64,000 bases of DNA from Candidatus Parachristensenella avicola (GCA_904420205.1 CAJFUN010000034.1:1-64000), one strand, 5' to 3'; positions 8,414 to 17,946 are shown, numbered from the stretch's first letter. The notes: generated by a model from the sequence alone, not told the origin. Numbers and translations are program-made.

Positions 8414-9509
8414 TGTTGCAGCCTATGTGTGGCCTTCCTACACGCCGGATGAGCCGCGTACCCGCCCATTTTGGCCTGAAGGGATGGGCGAATGGCAGAG
8501 CGTGCGCAGCGCGCAGGCCAAATTCCCGGGGCATAGCTGGCCCCGTCGGCCTCTTTGGGGCTATCCTAATGAGGCTGACCCCTACGTGATGGAGGGGCAG
8601 ATCCAGTGCGCGTTGGATCATGGCGTTAATGTGTTCATCTATGACTGGTATTGGTATGACCGCCGCCCGTTTTTGGAGACATGCTTGAATGACGGATTTT
8701 TAAAAGCAAAGTCTAGCAGTCAGATGAAATTTTATCTCATGTGGGCCAATCACAGCGTGAACAACACCTGGGACAAGCGCATCTCCGACGATGACCGCAA
8801 CATGATTTGGGATGGCGCGGTGGACGAGACCGAATTCATTCGGCTGACCGATCGGCTGATCGAACGGTATTTTAAGCTGCCGAACTATTATACCATCGAT
8901 GAGAAGCCGGTCTTTATGATCTATGATCCGGCCAATCTTATTCGGGGTTTGGGCGGCGTGGAGAATACCCGCCGGGTGCTGGACGGATTCCGACAACGGG
9001 TGAAGCGTGCGGGATTGCCTGGGGTGCATCTACAGCTGACGTTGTATTCCTCCCAGCAATCCCTGAATTTGACCGGCATCGACGGTGAATCGCTCCGCAT
9101 GGACCCCTTTGACTTAATGCATTCACTGGATATGGATTCCTGCAGCCACTATCAATTCGTACATTTTACCGATGTGGATCGGGATTATTTTGAGATTCTC
9201 CGGGACGTAGAGGCGGAGTATCAACGCCTTTCCGGATCGGCAAAGCCTTATTTTCCCCATGTATCCGTAGGATGGGATAACAACCCCAGGTTTCTGGGAT
9301 TCCGTCCGGGCATTGTCCGAAATAACACGCCGGATCATTTCGAGCAGGCCCTTCGTATGGCCAAAGTTTATGCTGACGCTCATCCTTGTCAGCCCCGGCT
9401 TATTACCGTGAACAGCTGGAACGAATGGACGGAAACCAGCTATCTGCAGCCCGATGACCGCTATGGATACGGCTATCTGGAGGCGGTGCGCCGCGTGTTC
9501 CGTCCCTGA
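8400..9509 (+). CDS. Glycoside hydrolase family 99-like / WbsX-type protein
   Basis: 369 residues. The N-terminus has the AAYVWPSY opening and WYWYDRRP segment, and the C-terminus has NSWNEWTE with acidic residues, as in the GH99-like domain found in WbsX proteins. Family members act on polysaccharide side chains or occur in cell-surface glycan clusters; the activity of this one is not determined. The start ATG 8400 follows AAAAGGAGAAACGCC; a longer in-frame reading from 8325 lies inside the preceding gene. No signal peptide is seen, so it acts in the cytoplasm unless exported in another way. It ends before a terminator. Confidence 0.82.
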   Translation: MNRYDVAAYVWPSYTPDEPRTRPFWPEGMGEWQSVRSAQAKFPGHSWPRRPLWGYPNEADPYVMEGQIQCALDHGVNVFIYDWYWYDRRPFLETCLNDGFLKAKSSSQMKFYLMWANHSVNNTWDKRISDDDRNMIWDGAVDETEFIRLTDRLIERYFKLPNYYTIDEKPVFMIYDPANLIRGLGGVENTRRVLDGFRQRVKRAGLPGVHLQLTLYSSQQSLNLTGIDGESLRMDPFDLMHSLDMDSCSHYQFVHFTDVDRDYFEILRDVEAEYQRLSGSAKPYFPHVSVGWDNNPRFLGFRPGIVRNNTPDHFEQALRMAKVYADAHPCQPRLITVNSWNEWTETSYLQPDDRYGYGYLEAVRRVFRP

Positions 9510-9538
9510 TTGGCCATTGACGCTCCCATATCGACCTT

Positions 9539-9563
9539 TGGCGCCGAAACCGGCGCCATTTTT
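9539..9563 (+). terminator. Rho-independent terminator
   Basis: The stem TGGCGCCG/CGGCGCCA with a 4-base loop is followed by TTTTT, 30 bases after the GH99-like gene. Confidence 0.8.
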
Positions 9564-9612
9564 GTATGATCGTGATATACTTCCCTTATCCTGAAGCAAG
9601 GAGACGTGAAGC

Positions 9613-11178
9613 ATGAGGTTGTTTCCCAGCTCTACCGGCGATTTCCAGGTGGAAAAAGGGGATTTGGAAAACCTGGATATGCTGGAATTGGCCCGGTACT
9701 TTTCCCTCCCATTCCAGAATCAGGAGGAGATCGCAGGATTTCTGGGCCAGTATTTATCGGCCGATGCAGCGGAACTCAAAAACCGGCAGGCAGTGCTGCA
9801 GGCCCTTCGGACAGTTGGCCAGGTTGAGGAAAAGCTGGAACGGCTGACCCGTAACGCAAGGGCGCTGATCCAAAAAATAGGTCGTCTTGCAGCGGAACGC
9901 ACCGCATCTGTCCTCATCTTCTGCAACACGGGACAATCAGCTTTAAGCGACTACCTAAAGCTGGTGGACGAATATCAGGCGCTTCTGGCTGCCTGCCCCC
10001 AAGCGGCGCTGCAGGATGAGCGGGCGGCGTTGGACCGGCTGCTTCAATCGGATCGCTATCGCGGCGCTCAGGCGGTGCTGGAGGAAATCCAAGCAGCCTA
10101 TGCAGGATTTCAGAGCATAGATATTGGCTGCAATGTAAACGGATTCGGCGAAGTGAATGATTTTGGGATAATCGGGTTCAACCAGGAGCAGGAGCCGCTC
10201 AGGAGTCTGCTGTCCGATGAACCAGGGAAAGCGATCTGCGTAGCGGCTCATATCCCCTATCCTCGGGTTGGAGCCCTGGCGGAGCTTGAAGCCCATTTCC
10301 ACGCAGGCTTTGAGCGCAGGTTTCATGGCCAGCTGCGGAGCATAGGGCGCCTTCTGGATCAGGTGGACTTCCAGGGAATCGCAGCATGGGCGGAGCAAAT
10401 CCACTCGCTGCAGCTCTATCAAGCGGCTTTAAGCATGATCCAAGGGTACCAGTCGCAGGGATGCCCAGTTTGCGTACCGGTTTATCTGGATGACCGCATC
10501 CAGCTTGAAGCAGTATCCTATCCCCATCTGAGCCTCCGGGCCAGGCAGGCTGTGCCTGTATCGGCAGCATTGCCTCGAGCCCACATAGCGCTGGTCACAG
10601 GGCCTAACCACTCGGGCAAGACTTCATTTTTGAAGTCGCTGGCTCAATGCGTGCTGCTCAGCCATTTGGGTATGATGGTGCCTGCCGAAGCCTTTGCAAC
10701 GCCTATCTACCATCAGGTCATCACGCTGTTCTCCGCCGGCGAAGAAAACGGCTCCAATCAATCCCGGTATGAGCTTGAGTTAACCATCATCCGGAAAATG
10801 TATGAGCGCTCCGACAGCGCGACGCTGCTGCTGTTTAACGAACCGCTTACCGCCACAAACCCTGAGGAAGCCATCCCCATACTGGCGGATCTGCTGAGCC
10901 GGATGGTACAGCGCGGCTGCACGCAGCTCGTGGTGACCCATTATTATGAGGTCTATGACCGGCTTATGGCGCAGCTTCCGGATCAGGTCAGTAGCTTTAT
11001 AACCGAGACGGCAATTGAGGAGGGCCAGATCCGCTATGGCTATCGTGTCCAGGCATCTGCGCCTAAGCCGCAGCGATACGCCCATATGATCGCAGAAAAG
11101 TATGGCCTTACCGCTGAGCGTATCCTGCAAGACAAGCAGCTGGCCGCTCTGATCCACGCCTATCTGAAGATCGACTAA
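9613..11178 (+). CDS. Short MutS-like ATPase (first of a pair)
   Basis: 521 residues. The C-terminal third is a MutS-type ATPase: Walker A GPNHSGKTS (330-338), Walker B LLLFNEP with Asn409-Glu410 where MutS has Asp-Glu, and a VTHYY segment at the usual H-position. The N-terminal 300 residues are helical, as in the MutS core/lever region. The mismatch-reading domain with its Phe-x-Glu motif is absent, and there is no Smr nuclease domain as in MutS2. It is far shorter than MutS (about 850 residues). AAGGAG lies 9 bases before the ATG. The next gene, a second MutS-like protein, follows after 10 bases. The two probably work as a heterodimer of unknown function. Confidence 0.85.
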   Translation: MRLFPSSTGDFQVEKGDLENLDMLELARYFSLPFQNQEEIAGFLGQYLSADAAELKNRQAVLQALRTVGQVEEKLERLTRNARALIQKIGRLAAERTASVLIFCNTGQSALSDYLKLVDEYQALLAACPQAALQDERAALDRLLQSDRYRGAQAVLEEIQAAYAGFQSIDIGCNVNGFGEVNDFGIIGFNQEQEPLRSLLSDEPGKAICVAAHIPYPRVGALAELEAHFHAGFERRFHGQLRSIGRLLDQVDFQGIAAWAEQIHSLQLYQAALSMIQGYQSQGCPVCVPVYLDDRIQLEAVSYPHLSLRARQAVPVSAALPRAHIALVTGPNHSGKTSFLKSLAQCVLLSHLGMMVPAEAFATPIYHQVITLFSAGEENGSNQSRYELELTIIRKMYERSDSATLLLFNEPLTATNPEEAIPILADLLSRMVQRGCTQLVVTHYYEVYDRLMAQLPDQVSSFITETAIEEGQIRYGYRVQASAPKPQRYAHMIAEKYGLTAERILQDKQLAALIHAYLKID

Positions 11179-11188
11179 GGAGGATGCA

Positions 11189-12775
11189 ATGGCCAGAATA
11201 TCGGTGGATGAAAAGCTTTGGGGATACATGATGCTGGATACCCTATTAAAGCCGGTGCTGGATAGTGATATCGGGCTAACGAACGATGCACAGGAAATTG
11301 ACCGGCGCAATGCAGCGCTCAAAGCGCTCTTTGCAGAAAAAGCGCTCTTTGAGCGCTGCAAAAATCTCAATGACAAAATCAACCAGCTACAGGAGCTGAT
11401 GCGAATCCATGAAATGGACGCCTATCAGCTATTTTCTGTCCTGCCGCTGTTTCAGGAAATCCGGCTGTGCATGGACGCCATGTGCAAGGGCATTGCAGCA
11501 TCGGATGCCGCTTTGCAGGCGCCGGACCTGGTTGAGCTGAAAAACCTTTGCTCCAGCATCCTGCAGGAAGAATACAAGCCGGATTTCGACTGGCGCTGGA
11601 ACCAGGCCCTTTCCGGCCTGGAAGACCTGCATAGCCTGCATTATCGCTTTTATCTTAATTCGGATCTACAGGTCACCCATTATGCCCTTCTCTCCTTGAA
11701 CCAGAAGCCCTTCAAAGCCCGCAATGCGTTGTGGCAGCGGGGAAACACCGCTCGAAGGGATATGGAGGTTTTGGCGCATTGTACCAGCGCCAGAGAGAAT
11801 ATGCATCATCAGGCGGAAGGCTTTGCCGCTAACGGGGGCGGCATTCCGAGCTTTTCCGCTGTGCGATCCGCCCGTACCCTCTTTAGAGGCGAAGTGATCA
11901 ACGCACGGCTTCCGGATCTTTCCCGTGTGCTTACGGCTGCGATCCCCTCGCTTTATTCCAAGCAGACGCAGACGGTTTGGAGCATGATGCGTGAGCTTGG
12001 CCGGCGGATCCTCCTGCGCATGGCCGCGCAGGGCCAACGGATGCAGTTCTGGATCAGCGCCGTCACACTGATGGAAAAGCTGCAGGCAGCCAAGCTGCCT
12101 TGGCATTTTGCCCGGATACGGCCTGCCTCGGAGCGCGTCTGCACAGCCCTGGCTGCCTACCATCCTGCTGCAGCCCTGGCCTTAGAGCAGCCTGAAAGGC
12201 TCGTATACAACAAGATCGACTTAACCAGCCAGGGCGCTATTTTGTTGCTTACCGGAGCCAACGGCGGAGGGAAAACCACTTATCTGCGTACAGTGGGCGC
12301 TGTGCAGCTCTTCTTTCAGCTTGGATTGCCGGTGCCTGCCCAACAGGCAGAGATCAGCCCGGTGGATTCGATCGTCGCAGCCTTCTCCCTCAAAGAAGAC
12401 ACGGGCCTTTCCTCCGGCAAGCTGGGCCAGGAGCTTCTGGCGGTCCGCGAAGCCCTGGCAGGCCTTCGGGGCGAAAGCCTGGTGCTCTTTAACGAGCCTA
12501 TTACAGGGACGTCAATCAGCGAATGCTGCTTAATCAGCCAGGAGGTGCTGGCGGTTCTTAAAGTGCTGCAGGCCCGCTGTATATGGGTTACCCACCTCTT
12601 TACGCTTTTGGATCAGATAGCCGATATCAACGAACGGTTGCCGGGAGCGAAGGTCGGCTATATGCATATTTCGGAAACCGATGCTTACCGTGTTGAATTT
12701 GGCAGAGGCCCCGATAGCAGCCATGCTATGACGGGATATAACCGCACAGTGCTGGACAAAGGGACGCACCGATAA
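11189..12775 (+). CDS. Short MutS-like ATPase (second of a pair)
   Basis: 528 residues with the same layout as its upstream partner, though clearly diverged in sequence. Helical core, then Walker A GANGGGKTT (356-364) and Walker B LVLFNEP with Asn435-Glu436, again lacking the canonical Asp, followed by WVTHLF. It has no mismatch-binding or nuclease domain. AAGGAGG precedes the ATG by 6 bases, and the gene is cotranscribed with its partner and ends at a strong terminator. Sharing the unusual FNEP motif suggests the two descend from one duplication and keep a common mechanism. Confidence 0.85.
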   Translation: MARISVDEKLWGYMMLDTLLKPVLDSDIGLTNDAQEIDRRNAALKALFAEKALFERCKNLNDKINQLQELMRIHEMDAYQLFSVLPLFQEIRLCMDAMCKGIAASDAALQAPDLVELKNLCSSILQEEYKPDFDWRWNQALSGLEDLHSLHYRFYLNSDLQVTHYALLSLNQKPFKARNALWQRGNTARRDMEVLAHCTSARENMHHQAEGFAANGGGIPSFSAVRSARTLFRGEVINARLPDLSRVLTAAIPSLYSKQTQTVWSMMRELGRRILLRMAAQGQRMQFWISAVTLMEKLQAAKLPWHFARIRPASERVCTALAAYHPAAALALEQPERLVYNKIDLTSQGAILLLTGANGGGKTTYLRTVGAVQLFFQLGLPVPAQQAEISPVDSIVAAFSLKEDTGLSSGKLGQELLAVREALAGLRGESLVLFNEPITGTSISECCLISQEVLAVLKVLQARCIWVTHLFTLLDQIADINERLPGAKVGYMHISETDAYRVEFGRGPDSSHAMTGYNRTVLDKGTHR

Positions 12776-12783
12776 CAAAACGC

Positions 12784-12821
12784 AAAAGCGGCTTAGCCTT
12801 GAAAAAGGCTAAGCCGCTTTT
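12784..12821. terminator. Bidirectional terminator
   Basis: A 16-bp stem (AAAGCGGCTTAGCCTT with its complement) around a GAAA loop has a T-run on one side and an A-run on the other. It separates the plus-strand MutS-like pair from the minus-strand repair genes. Confidence 0.85.
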
Positions 12822-12901
12822 CATATTGGCTTGAAGGCGATACAGGCGCCCGGCTCCCGCAGGCGCCTGCGCGCTGTATCCCGGCTTTGTCGGCGTCCTG
12901 T

Positions 12902-13237
12902 TTAAGGAAGAGGGGATTTGACGCCCTCCCCGTCCCAGCGGCAGGCCTGCATATCCACCCGCTCGCCGCAAAAGGATACGCCCTCGGATTCCAGAAGCTT
13001 TCGTTGCAGATCAAGCCCCAACGCCCCAAACCCCGGGCAAAGGGAGCCATCCTGGTGCACCACACGGTGGCAGGGCACGTCCGCCTCCCGGTTCTGCATC
13101 ATGATAAAGCCAACGCCGCGGGCGCCCCGAGGGTTGCCAGCCATGCGGGCAACCTGCCCGTAAGATGCGACTTTGCCCCTGGGAATACTGCGCACCAGGG
13201 CCCGGACGCACCGGGCAAAAGGGGTGCTTTCAGCCAT
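12902..13237 (-). CDS. MGMT-family DNA alkyltransferase domain protein
   Basis: 111 residues from the ATG at 13237, which overlaps the stop of the upstream alkD-like gene by 8 bases. It is the C-terminal DNA-binding and methyl-acceptor domain of O6-alkylguanine-DNA alkyltransferase: GKVASYGQVA is the recognition helix, NPRGARGVG carries the Arg finger region, and PCHRVV (Cys56) is the acceptor site. The Cys is retained, unlike in alkyltransferase-like proteins that have Trp there. The N-terminal domain of full-length Ogt is missing. It probably repairs or flags O6-alkylguanine, together with the AlkD-like glycosylase encoded just upstream. Confidence 0.88.
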   Translation of the reverse strand: MAESTPFARCVRALVRSIPRGKVASYGQVARMAGNPRGARGVGFIMMQNREADVPCHRVVHQDGSLCPGFGALGLDLQRKLLESEGVSFCGERVDMQACRWDGEGVKSPLP

Positions 13238-13931
13238 GAATACGCTCCTGCTCCGCCCGGCGCAGCGCGCGTATGCGCGATTTATCCTCCGGGCTTGTCC
13301 GAGTGGATTCGACGATTTTTTGAAGCGCGGCCCTCCTCGTAGCCGCATCTACCTTGCCTCCGGCTATGTAATCCAGCGTCTGCTGCGGCGCATGCTGAAA
13401 GTAGATGGATAGCGCCCAAGCCTTGGCCATCCGGACATAATATACATCGCAAGGAATTTGCGTCATCAGCTCAAAAGCCCGTTCCCACTGGCTGGAATAG
13501 TAGGTGAGAAGCATGACCAAGACAAAGCGCAAATGGTAAGGGCGGCCATCCTGCAGGCAGCGCTCCAGCAGGCGCCAAAACGCTTCAGGATCAGCCTTGA
13601 CGATTTTGAGGCCGCTGACGAAGCTGTCGCATACCGACCAATTCCCGATCTTGGGCAAAAAACGCCATACCCACTCCAGCGCTTGGTCAAGGGGCTCCTT
13701 GAGATAGCCAATCAACATGGCTTCCAGCATGATTTCTTCAAAATAGATATGTCCGGACGCTTCCAGATAACGCAGCCTATCTTCTTCCGTCATGCTGCGG
13801 GCAATCCGCCGCAGCAAAGGCAGGCGCACCCCCAGCATAGATTGCGGCGATACCTCCGGCAATAGGCGGAGAGAAAAGGCCCGATAATCCGGATCTGCCA
13901 GCGCCTGAAGCCGTTTGCGTATGTCCACCAT
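13230..13931 (-). CDS. AlkD-like DNA alkylation repair glycosylase
   Basis: 233 residues of helical HEAT-like repeats matching the AlkC/AlkD family, which removes N3- and N7-alkylated purines. NWSVCDSF places Trp98 and Asp102 four residues apart, the arrangement of the catalytic Trp/Asp pair in characterised AlkD (recalled, not checked by alignment). The RFVLVMLLTYY and YYVRMAKAWAL helices are also typical. It is translationally coupled to the MGMT-type gene by an 8-base overlap. The start ATG at 13931 follows AGGGAGGGCGATCAG. Confidence 0.88.
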   Translation of the reverse strand: MVDIRKRLQALADPDYRAFSLRLLPEVSPQSMLGVRLPLLRRIARSMTEEDRLRYLEASGHIYFEEIMLEAMLIGYLKEPLDQALEWVWRFLPKIGNWSVCDSFVSGLKIVKADPEAFWRLLERCLQDGRPYHLRFVLVMLLTYYSSQWERAFELMTQIPCDVYYVRMAKAWALSIYFQHAPQQTLDYIAGGKVDAATRRAALQKIVESTRTSPEDKSRIRALRRAEQERIHG

Positions 13932-14093
13932 CTGATCGCCCTCCCTATTATTTCATCCTACCATGCCCGCCTTGGGAACACAAGCGCCATCCTTAAGGCA
14001 TCGTAAGATTTCCGTCACCCAAAAGCAAGATACTCATGTTATGCTTAAGCCATAGCCGATTCCTCCAGTCCCCCATCCGGAAAGGAGAACGCC

Positions 14094-17003
14094 ATGTTCA
14101 GATTTAAGGTGCTTGCTTCCCTCATCCAGGGCAATATGCGCAGCCGAAGGCGTCAATACCTGCTGCTTTGCCTGGGCGTAACGTTGGCCGTCATGCTTTT
14201 GTGTTCCAGCCTGCTGATTCTCCAAGCCATGGCAGCCACCCGCCGCGAGGATCAAAACAATGCTTTCGGCCTTCAGGACGTGATGCTGTTCGGCGTTTCA
14301 GCGGATACGGGAGAGCGGCTGTGCCAAGAAGGGCTTCTATCCTCGGTCGTGGAGATGGAGACGATCGCCGACATTATGGCGAATCCCCAAGCGATCGATG
14401 CCCCCTATGCAAACCTGGAGAATGTCTCCGTGGCCCGATATGATCCTCAATGGGCCCATATGCTGCGCTGCCGCATTTTGGAAGGACGGATGCCCGAAAA
14501 TCCCGGAGAAATTGCCCTTGAAACCCGAGCTTTATCGATTTTGCGCCAGTCCTGCTCGGTGGGGGATACGCTAACCGTGGATCTACGCATTCCAAACGGT
14601 TCAGATTCCTTTCTCGCTCAAAGGACACAGGCTACCTTTACGGTGACGGGTGTTTATACCAGCGCCATGTCCAGCTATGATAGCGTGTACAAGTCCCGGT
14701 GTCCCTTCTGGCTTTTCCCCTTGGCCACAGTCAGCGCCGATGAACCCCTGACCCCAGGCGGGCGTCCCTATCTGAATTTGCTGGGGGAATACGCCGGCAG
14801 CATAGATGACGATGGGTTTAGCCAAGGCTATCAGCGTCTGGCACTTCCCTTGCTCAGCGGTGCGCCGCCCATGGCCACCCGCAGCATGATCGCCCTTGAA
14901 TCTCCTTTGGGCGACCAGCATTCCATGGCTGAAACGGCAGGCCTGTTCGCACTGCTGGCCTTTGCGGCGCTGCTGGCCATCGGGAATGCGCAGCTTGCAA
15001 TGTTGGAGTCGCGCAAACAGCAAATCGGTATGCTTCGGGCCATTGGCGCTACTCGACGCCAGATCCGAATCCTGCTTTTGCAGGAGGCGGGAATCATCGC
15101 CCTATGTGCTGTCATACTGGGTACGGGGCTAGCGATCCTTCTTTCAAGCGCCCTCTGCAGGCTGATGGGCGATCAGGTTGTGTTCCCCTTTAAGGCTTTA
15201 TCCCTGCTGGCCATAGCCCTTGCCTGCGCGCTGTGCGTGATGCTGACGGCGCTGGCTCCTTTGCTGCGCGTGCAGCGCATCACGCCCATGCAGGCGATCC
15301 GCGATATCGATCGGATCCGCGCCATTGGCCGTCCGCAACGGAAAAGCCGGCCAAGTTTTTCCCCGCCTGCGCTGTTGGCCCGGCGCAACCTCCGGTCGCG
15401 GCGGTTTGCCGCGGCCGCCATTATGCTGCTGGTAGCCATCGCCCTGCCAATTTTCGGCCTGTGCGCGGTGCAGATATCGACCGCCTGGCGCGGTTATCAG
15501 AACCAAGGAGCCAACCAATGGGATTTTTCTCTGAGCACTTATGCGCTGCGGGATAACTGGAGCATGGATTTCCGCATCAATCTGAACTATGCCTCCCCCA
15601 TGCCGGACGAGCAGGATATTGCTTCCATCCTCGCTCTGCCCGGCGTCGACCGGGTCAGCGGCTATAAGCGCCTGACCGTCCATATCCTGACCGATCATGT
15701 AACCGAGTACGCTACGGCTGGCGGTTGGTCAAGCTGGTTCACCTATCTTTCCGACCAGATTCCGGCCTTTATCCGTTATACCTTGTCTTTTCCCGAGTAT
15801 GCCGATCAATCCCTTTCCGACTATAACAACGAGTTTGCTTTCGAGCATGCTTCCTATCTTCGTCAGAAAGAACATCTGGGCTATACGCAGCAGGCGCTGT
15901 GCGTCTCCATCTATGCGCTGCCGCCCGCCAAGCTGGATAAGTTGGTTCCCTATCTCTACGAAGGAACCATTGACCAAAGCGCCCTGGATTCCGGCCAGCA
16001 GGTATTGTTATCCGCGCCGGACGAATACGCCATCGACTATCCGGAGCCCGACGGCACGAGCATAGTCTTTGGTGATTTCCGGATTTTCGACGGCTTTGAG
16101 CGGACGGATAGCTCTGTCTTTACCAACGACATGTTTCATGTTGGCGACCGGCTTACCCTGAGCATGGCCTATTCCGCGCAATCCCCCTGGATACAGAATG
16201 AATCGGACCGGCAGATTAATGAACTGCCCAGCGACGCTGCTACACGGCAGGCATCGCCCGTGATCGGCGGACTTATTGAAATCGCCAACGTCGATCTTGG
16301 GCGAGAAGACCTGCCTGGCATCGACCATCTGACCGTTATCACCAGCCTGCAAGGCCTGGACGCGTTGGGTTTCGGGGATGTAGGCTATGAGCAGCTTACT
16401 ATTGGCCTCTCCGGGAGCCCTTCTGACGAGCAGTTGGCCTATCTCACCCAGCAGCTGGAATTCATTGCTGCGCGTTTCCCGCAAGCCACGATTGATTCCA
16501 TGTTGGAGTTGGCGCAGATCGCGCGAAGCACCTTGGCGCGGACCCTTGGATTTTCCCTCGTGATGGGGAGCCTGCTGTCGAACTTTATTCTGTTATTGCT
16601 GCATAACGCCCTGACCGGCCAAATCCGGACCCATGTACGCCAGATTGGCTTAATGCGCGCCGTAGGCGCCAACCCCGGCCAGATTGCGCAAATCTACCTT
16701 AGGCAAATCGCCGTACTTTTCCTCGGGGGCATGGCCGCAGGCGCAGGGCTGCTGGCGTGCTTCTTCCAACTGCCCAGGCTGATGAAAGCCGATAGCCTTT
16801 CCCTATCGCTTACTTCCGCCATCTGGAAACTCGGAACCTGGCTGCATCTAGACATGGGTACTTCCACGGGAAGCCTAATCATCATTTTCGTCCTATCTTT
16901 GGGATATGGGCTCTTACTGGCCTTTATTTCTCTGGTGTTGGTTCGGGGCCAGCTAACCCGTATCCTGCGCAGGCCCATTCTTGAGAACATCCGCGTACTG
17001 TGA
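14094..17003 (+). CDS. Large FtsX-type ABC transporter permease
   Basis: 969 residues with two FtsX (MacB-like) modules. There is a membrane helix at about 20-45, an extracellular region, three helices at about 285-400, another helix near 440, a second and larger extracellular domain (about 470-810), and three C-terminal helices (about 815-950). The paired GMLRAIGATRRQIR and GLMRAVGANPGQI segments are the cytoplasmic loops that contact the ATPase. No ATPase gene is next to it in this window. AAAGGAG precedes the ATG. It probably moves or releases lipoproteins or peptides, or signals cell-wall stress, together with an ATPase encoded elsewhere. Confidence 0.85.
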   Translation: MFRFKVLASLIQGNMRSRRRQYLLLCLGVTLAVMLLCSSLLILQAMAATRREDQNNAFGLQDVMLFGVSADTGERLCQEGLLSSVVEMETIADIMANPQAIDAPYANLENVSVARYDPQWAHMLRCRILEGRMPENPGEIALETRALSILRQSCSVGDTLTVDLRIPNGSDSFLAQRTQATFTVTGVYTSAMSSYDSVYKSRCPFWLFPLATVSADEPLTPGGRPYLNLLGEYAGSIDDDGFSQGYQRLALPLLSGAPPMATRSMIALESPLGDQHSMAETAGLFALLAFAALLAIGNAQLAMLESRKQQIGMLRAIGATRRQIRILLLQEAGIIALCAVILGTGLAILLSSALCRLMGDQVVFPFKALSLLAIALACALCVMLTALAPLLRVQRITPMQAIRDIDRIRAIGRPQRKSRPSFSPPALLARRNLRSRRFAAAAIMLLVAIALPIFGLCAVQISTAWRGYQNQGANQWDFSLSTYALRDNWSMDFRINLNYASPMPDEQDIASILALPGVDRVSGYKRLTVHILTDHVTEYATAGGWSSWFTYLSDQIPAFIRYTLSFPEYADQSLSDYNNEFAFEHASYLRQKEHLGYTQQALCVSIYALPPAKLDKLVPYLYEGTIDQSALDSGQQVLLSAPDEYAIDYPEPDGTSIVFGDFRIFDGFERTDSSVFTNDMFHVGDRLTLSMAYSAQSPWIQNESDRQINELPSDAATRQASPVIGGLIEIANVDLGREDLPGIDHLTVITSLQGLDALGFGDVGYEQLTIGLSGSPSDEQLAYLTQQLEFIAARFPQATIDSMLELAQIARSTLARTLGFSLVMGSLLSNFILLLLHNALTGQIRTHVRQIGLMRAVGANPGQIAQIYLRQIAVLFLGGMAAGAGLLACFFQLPRLMKADSLSLSLTSAIWKLGTWLHLDMGTSTGSLIIIFVLSLGYGLLLAFISLVLVRGQLTRILRRPILENIRVL

Positions 17004-17011
17004 GGTGCATC

Positions 17012-17941
17012 ATGAAGCGAAAGCTCGCCCTAACGCTTGTCATGGGATTAATCCTTTTGGTAATGACGCCTGCTGCAAAGGGCGCAAAGCGCTCCTTTCC
17101 CAAGCTGATGGTCGCAAGCTATCAGCTTACGCCGGAAAACCTCTGCCCCGGCAGCCCATCCAGGCTTTACCTTCAAATCGAGAACACCAGCTTATGGCAA
17201 AGCGCGCAGAACATTACCTTACGGCTGACTGAAGAAGGCGGCGTCTTGCGGCCACTGCCCATCGGATCGGCTTATGTGGATGAAGTCCTACCCGGCGAAT
17301 CCCTTTGCTGGTCCTTGGACTTAGACGCCATGCCAGGAAGTAAGCCAGGCTATTACCCCATCAAGCTTGTCATGGAATATGAAGACAGCCGTCAAACGAC
17401 CGCATCGGTCACGGAGACGTTTTTTATTCAGGTGCATCAGCCGGTGGAATTGGTTTATGACCCGCCGGCACTTCCTGCCCGGGTGGTGGAAGGCGATAAC
17501 GTCGCCTTTTCCCTGAACTTACATAACCTGGGTAAGGGCGACATCTATCATGCCCTTGTCAGCTTCCATGTGCCCGGGCTTTCGGAAGGAAGCAGCGCAC
17601 TGGCAGGGAATCTGGAACCCGGAGCGTCTGCTGTTGCATCTACCTCCCTACAGGCAATGCGTCCCCAGCAGGGTTATGGACCGGTGCAGGGGTATGCACT
17701 TTTGCGCTATGAGGACGCCGCAGGATTTCGCTATACCCAGAAAATCCCACTTGCAACGGTGATTGAGGAAAAGGTGCCCGTGCTTGCCCCAGCCACCGCG
17801 CAAGAGGAAGATGAGGATAACGCCTTCCTGCTCTGGATACCTCTGGCCGGAACACTTTTCTTGGTCAGTCTTTTAGCGGCGGGGTTCCATTGGATGCGTT
17901 TGCGCCGCAAACGTCAGGCCGAGGAAGAACGTTATTTGTAA
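17012..17941 (+). CDS. Membrane-anchored beta-sandwich (CARDB/NEW3-like) protein
   Basis: About 309 residues from ATG 17012, preceded by TGAGGTGCATC; a GTG at 17000 overlapping the permease stop is the alternative. It has a signal peptide (about 1-28), two tandem Ig-like beta domains of the CARDB/NEW3 kind (about 35-140 and 145-245, with typical phrases such as LQIENTSLWQSAQNITLRL and FSLNLHNLGKGDI), an acidic linker, one membrane helix (about 270-290) and a short Arg/Lys-rich tail. Such proteins sit outside the cell beside FtsX permeases in clostridia and are thought to assist substrate capture. It is coupled to the permease gene. Confidence 0.72.
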   Translation: MKRKLALTLVMGLILLVMTPAAKGAKRSFPKLMVASYQLTPENLCPGSPSRLYLQIENTSLWQSAQNITLRLTEEGGVLRPLPIGSAYVDEVLPGESLCWSLDLDAMPGSKPGYYPIKLVMEYEDSRQTTASVTETFFIQVHQPVELVYDPPALPARVVEGDNVAFSLNLHNLGKGDIYHALVSFHVPGLSEGSSALAGNLEPGASAVASTSLQAMRPQQGYGPVQGYALLRYEDAAGFRYTQKIPLATVIEEKVPVLAPATAQEEDEDNAFLLWIPLAGTLFLVSLLAAGFHWMRLRRKRQAEEERYL

Positions 17942-17946
17942 TGTAA

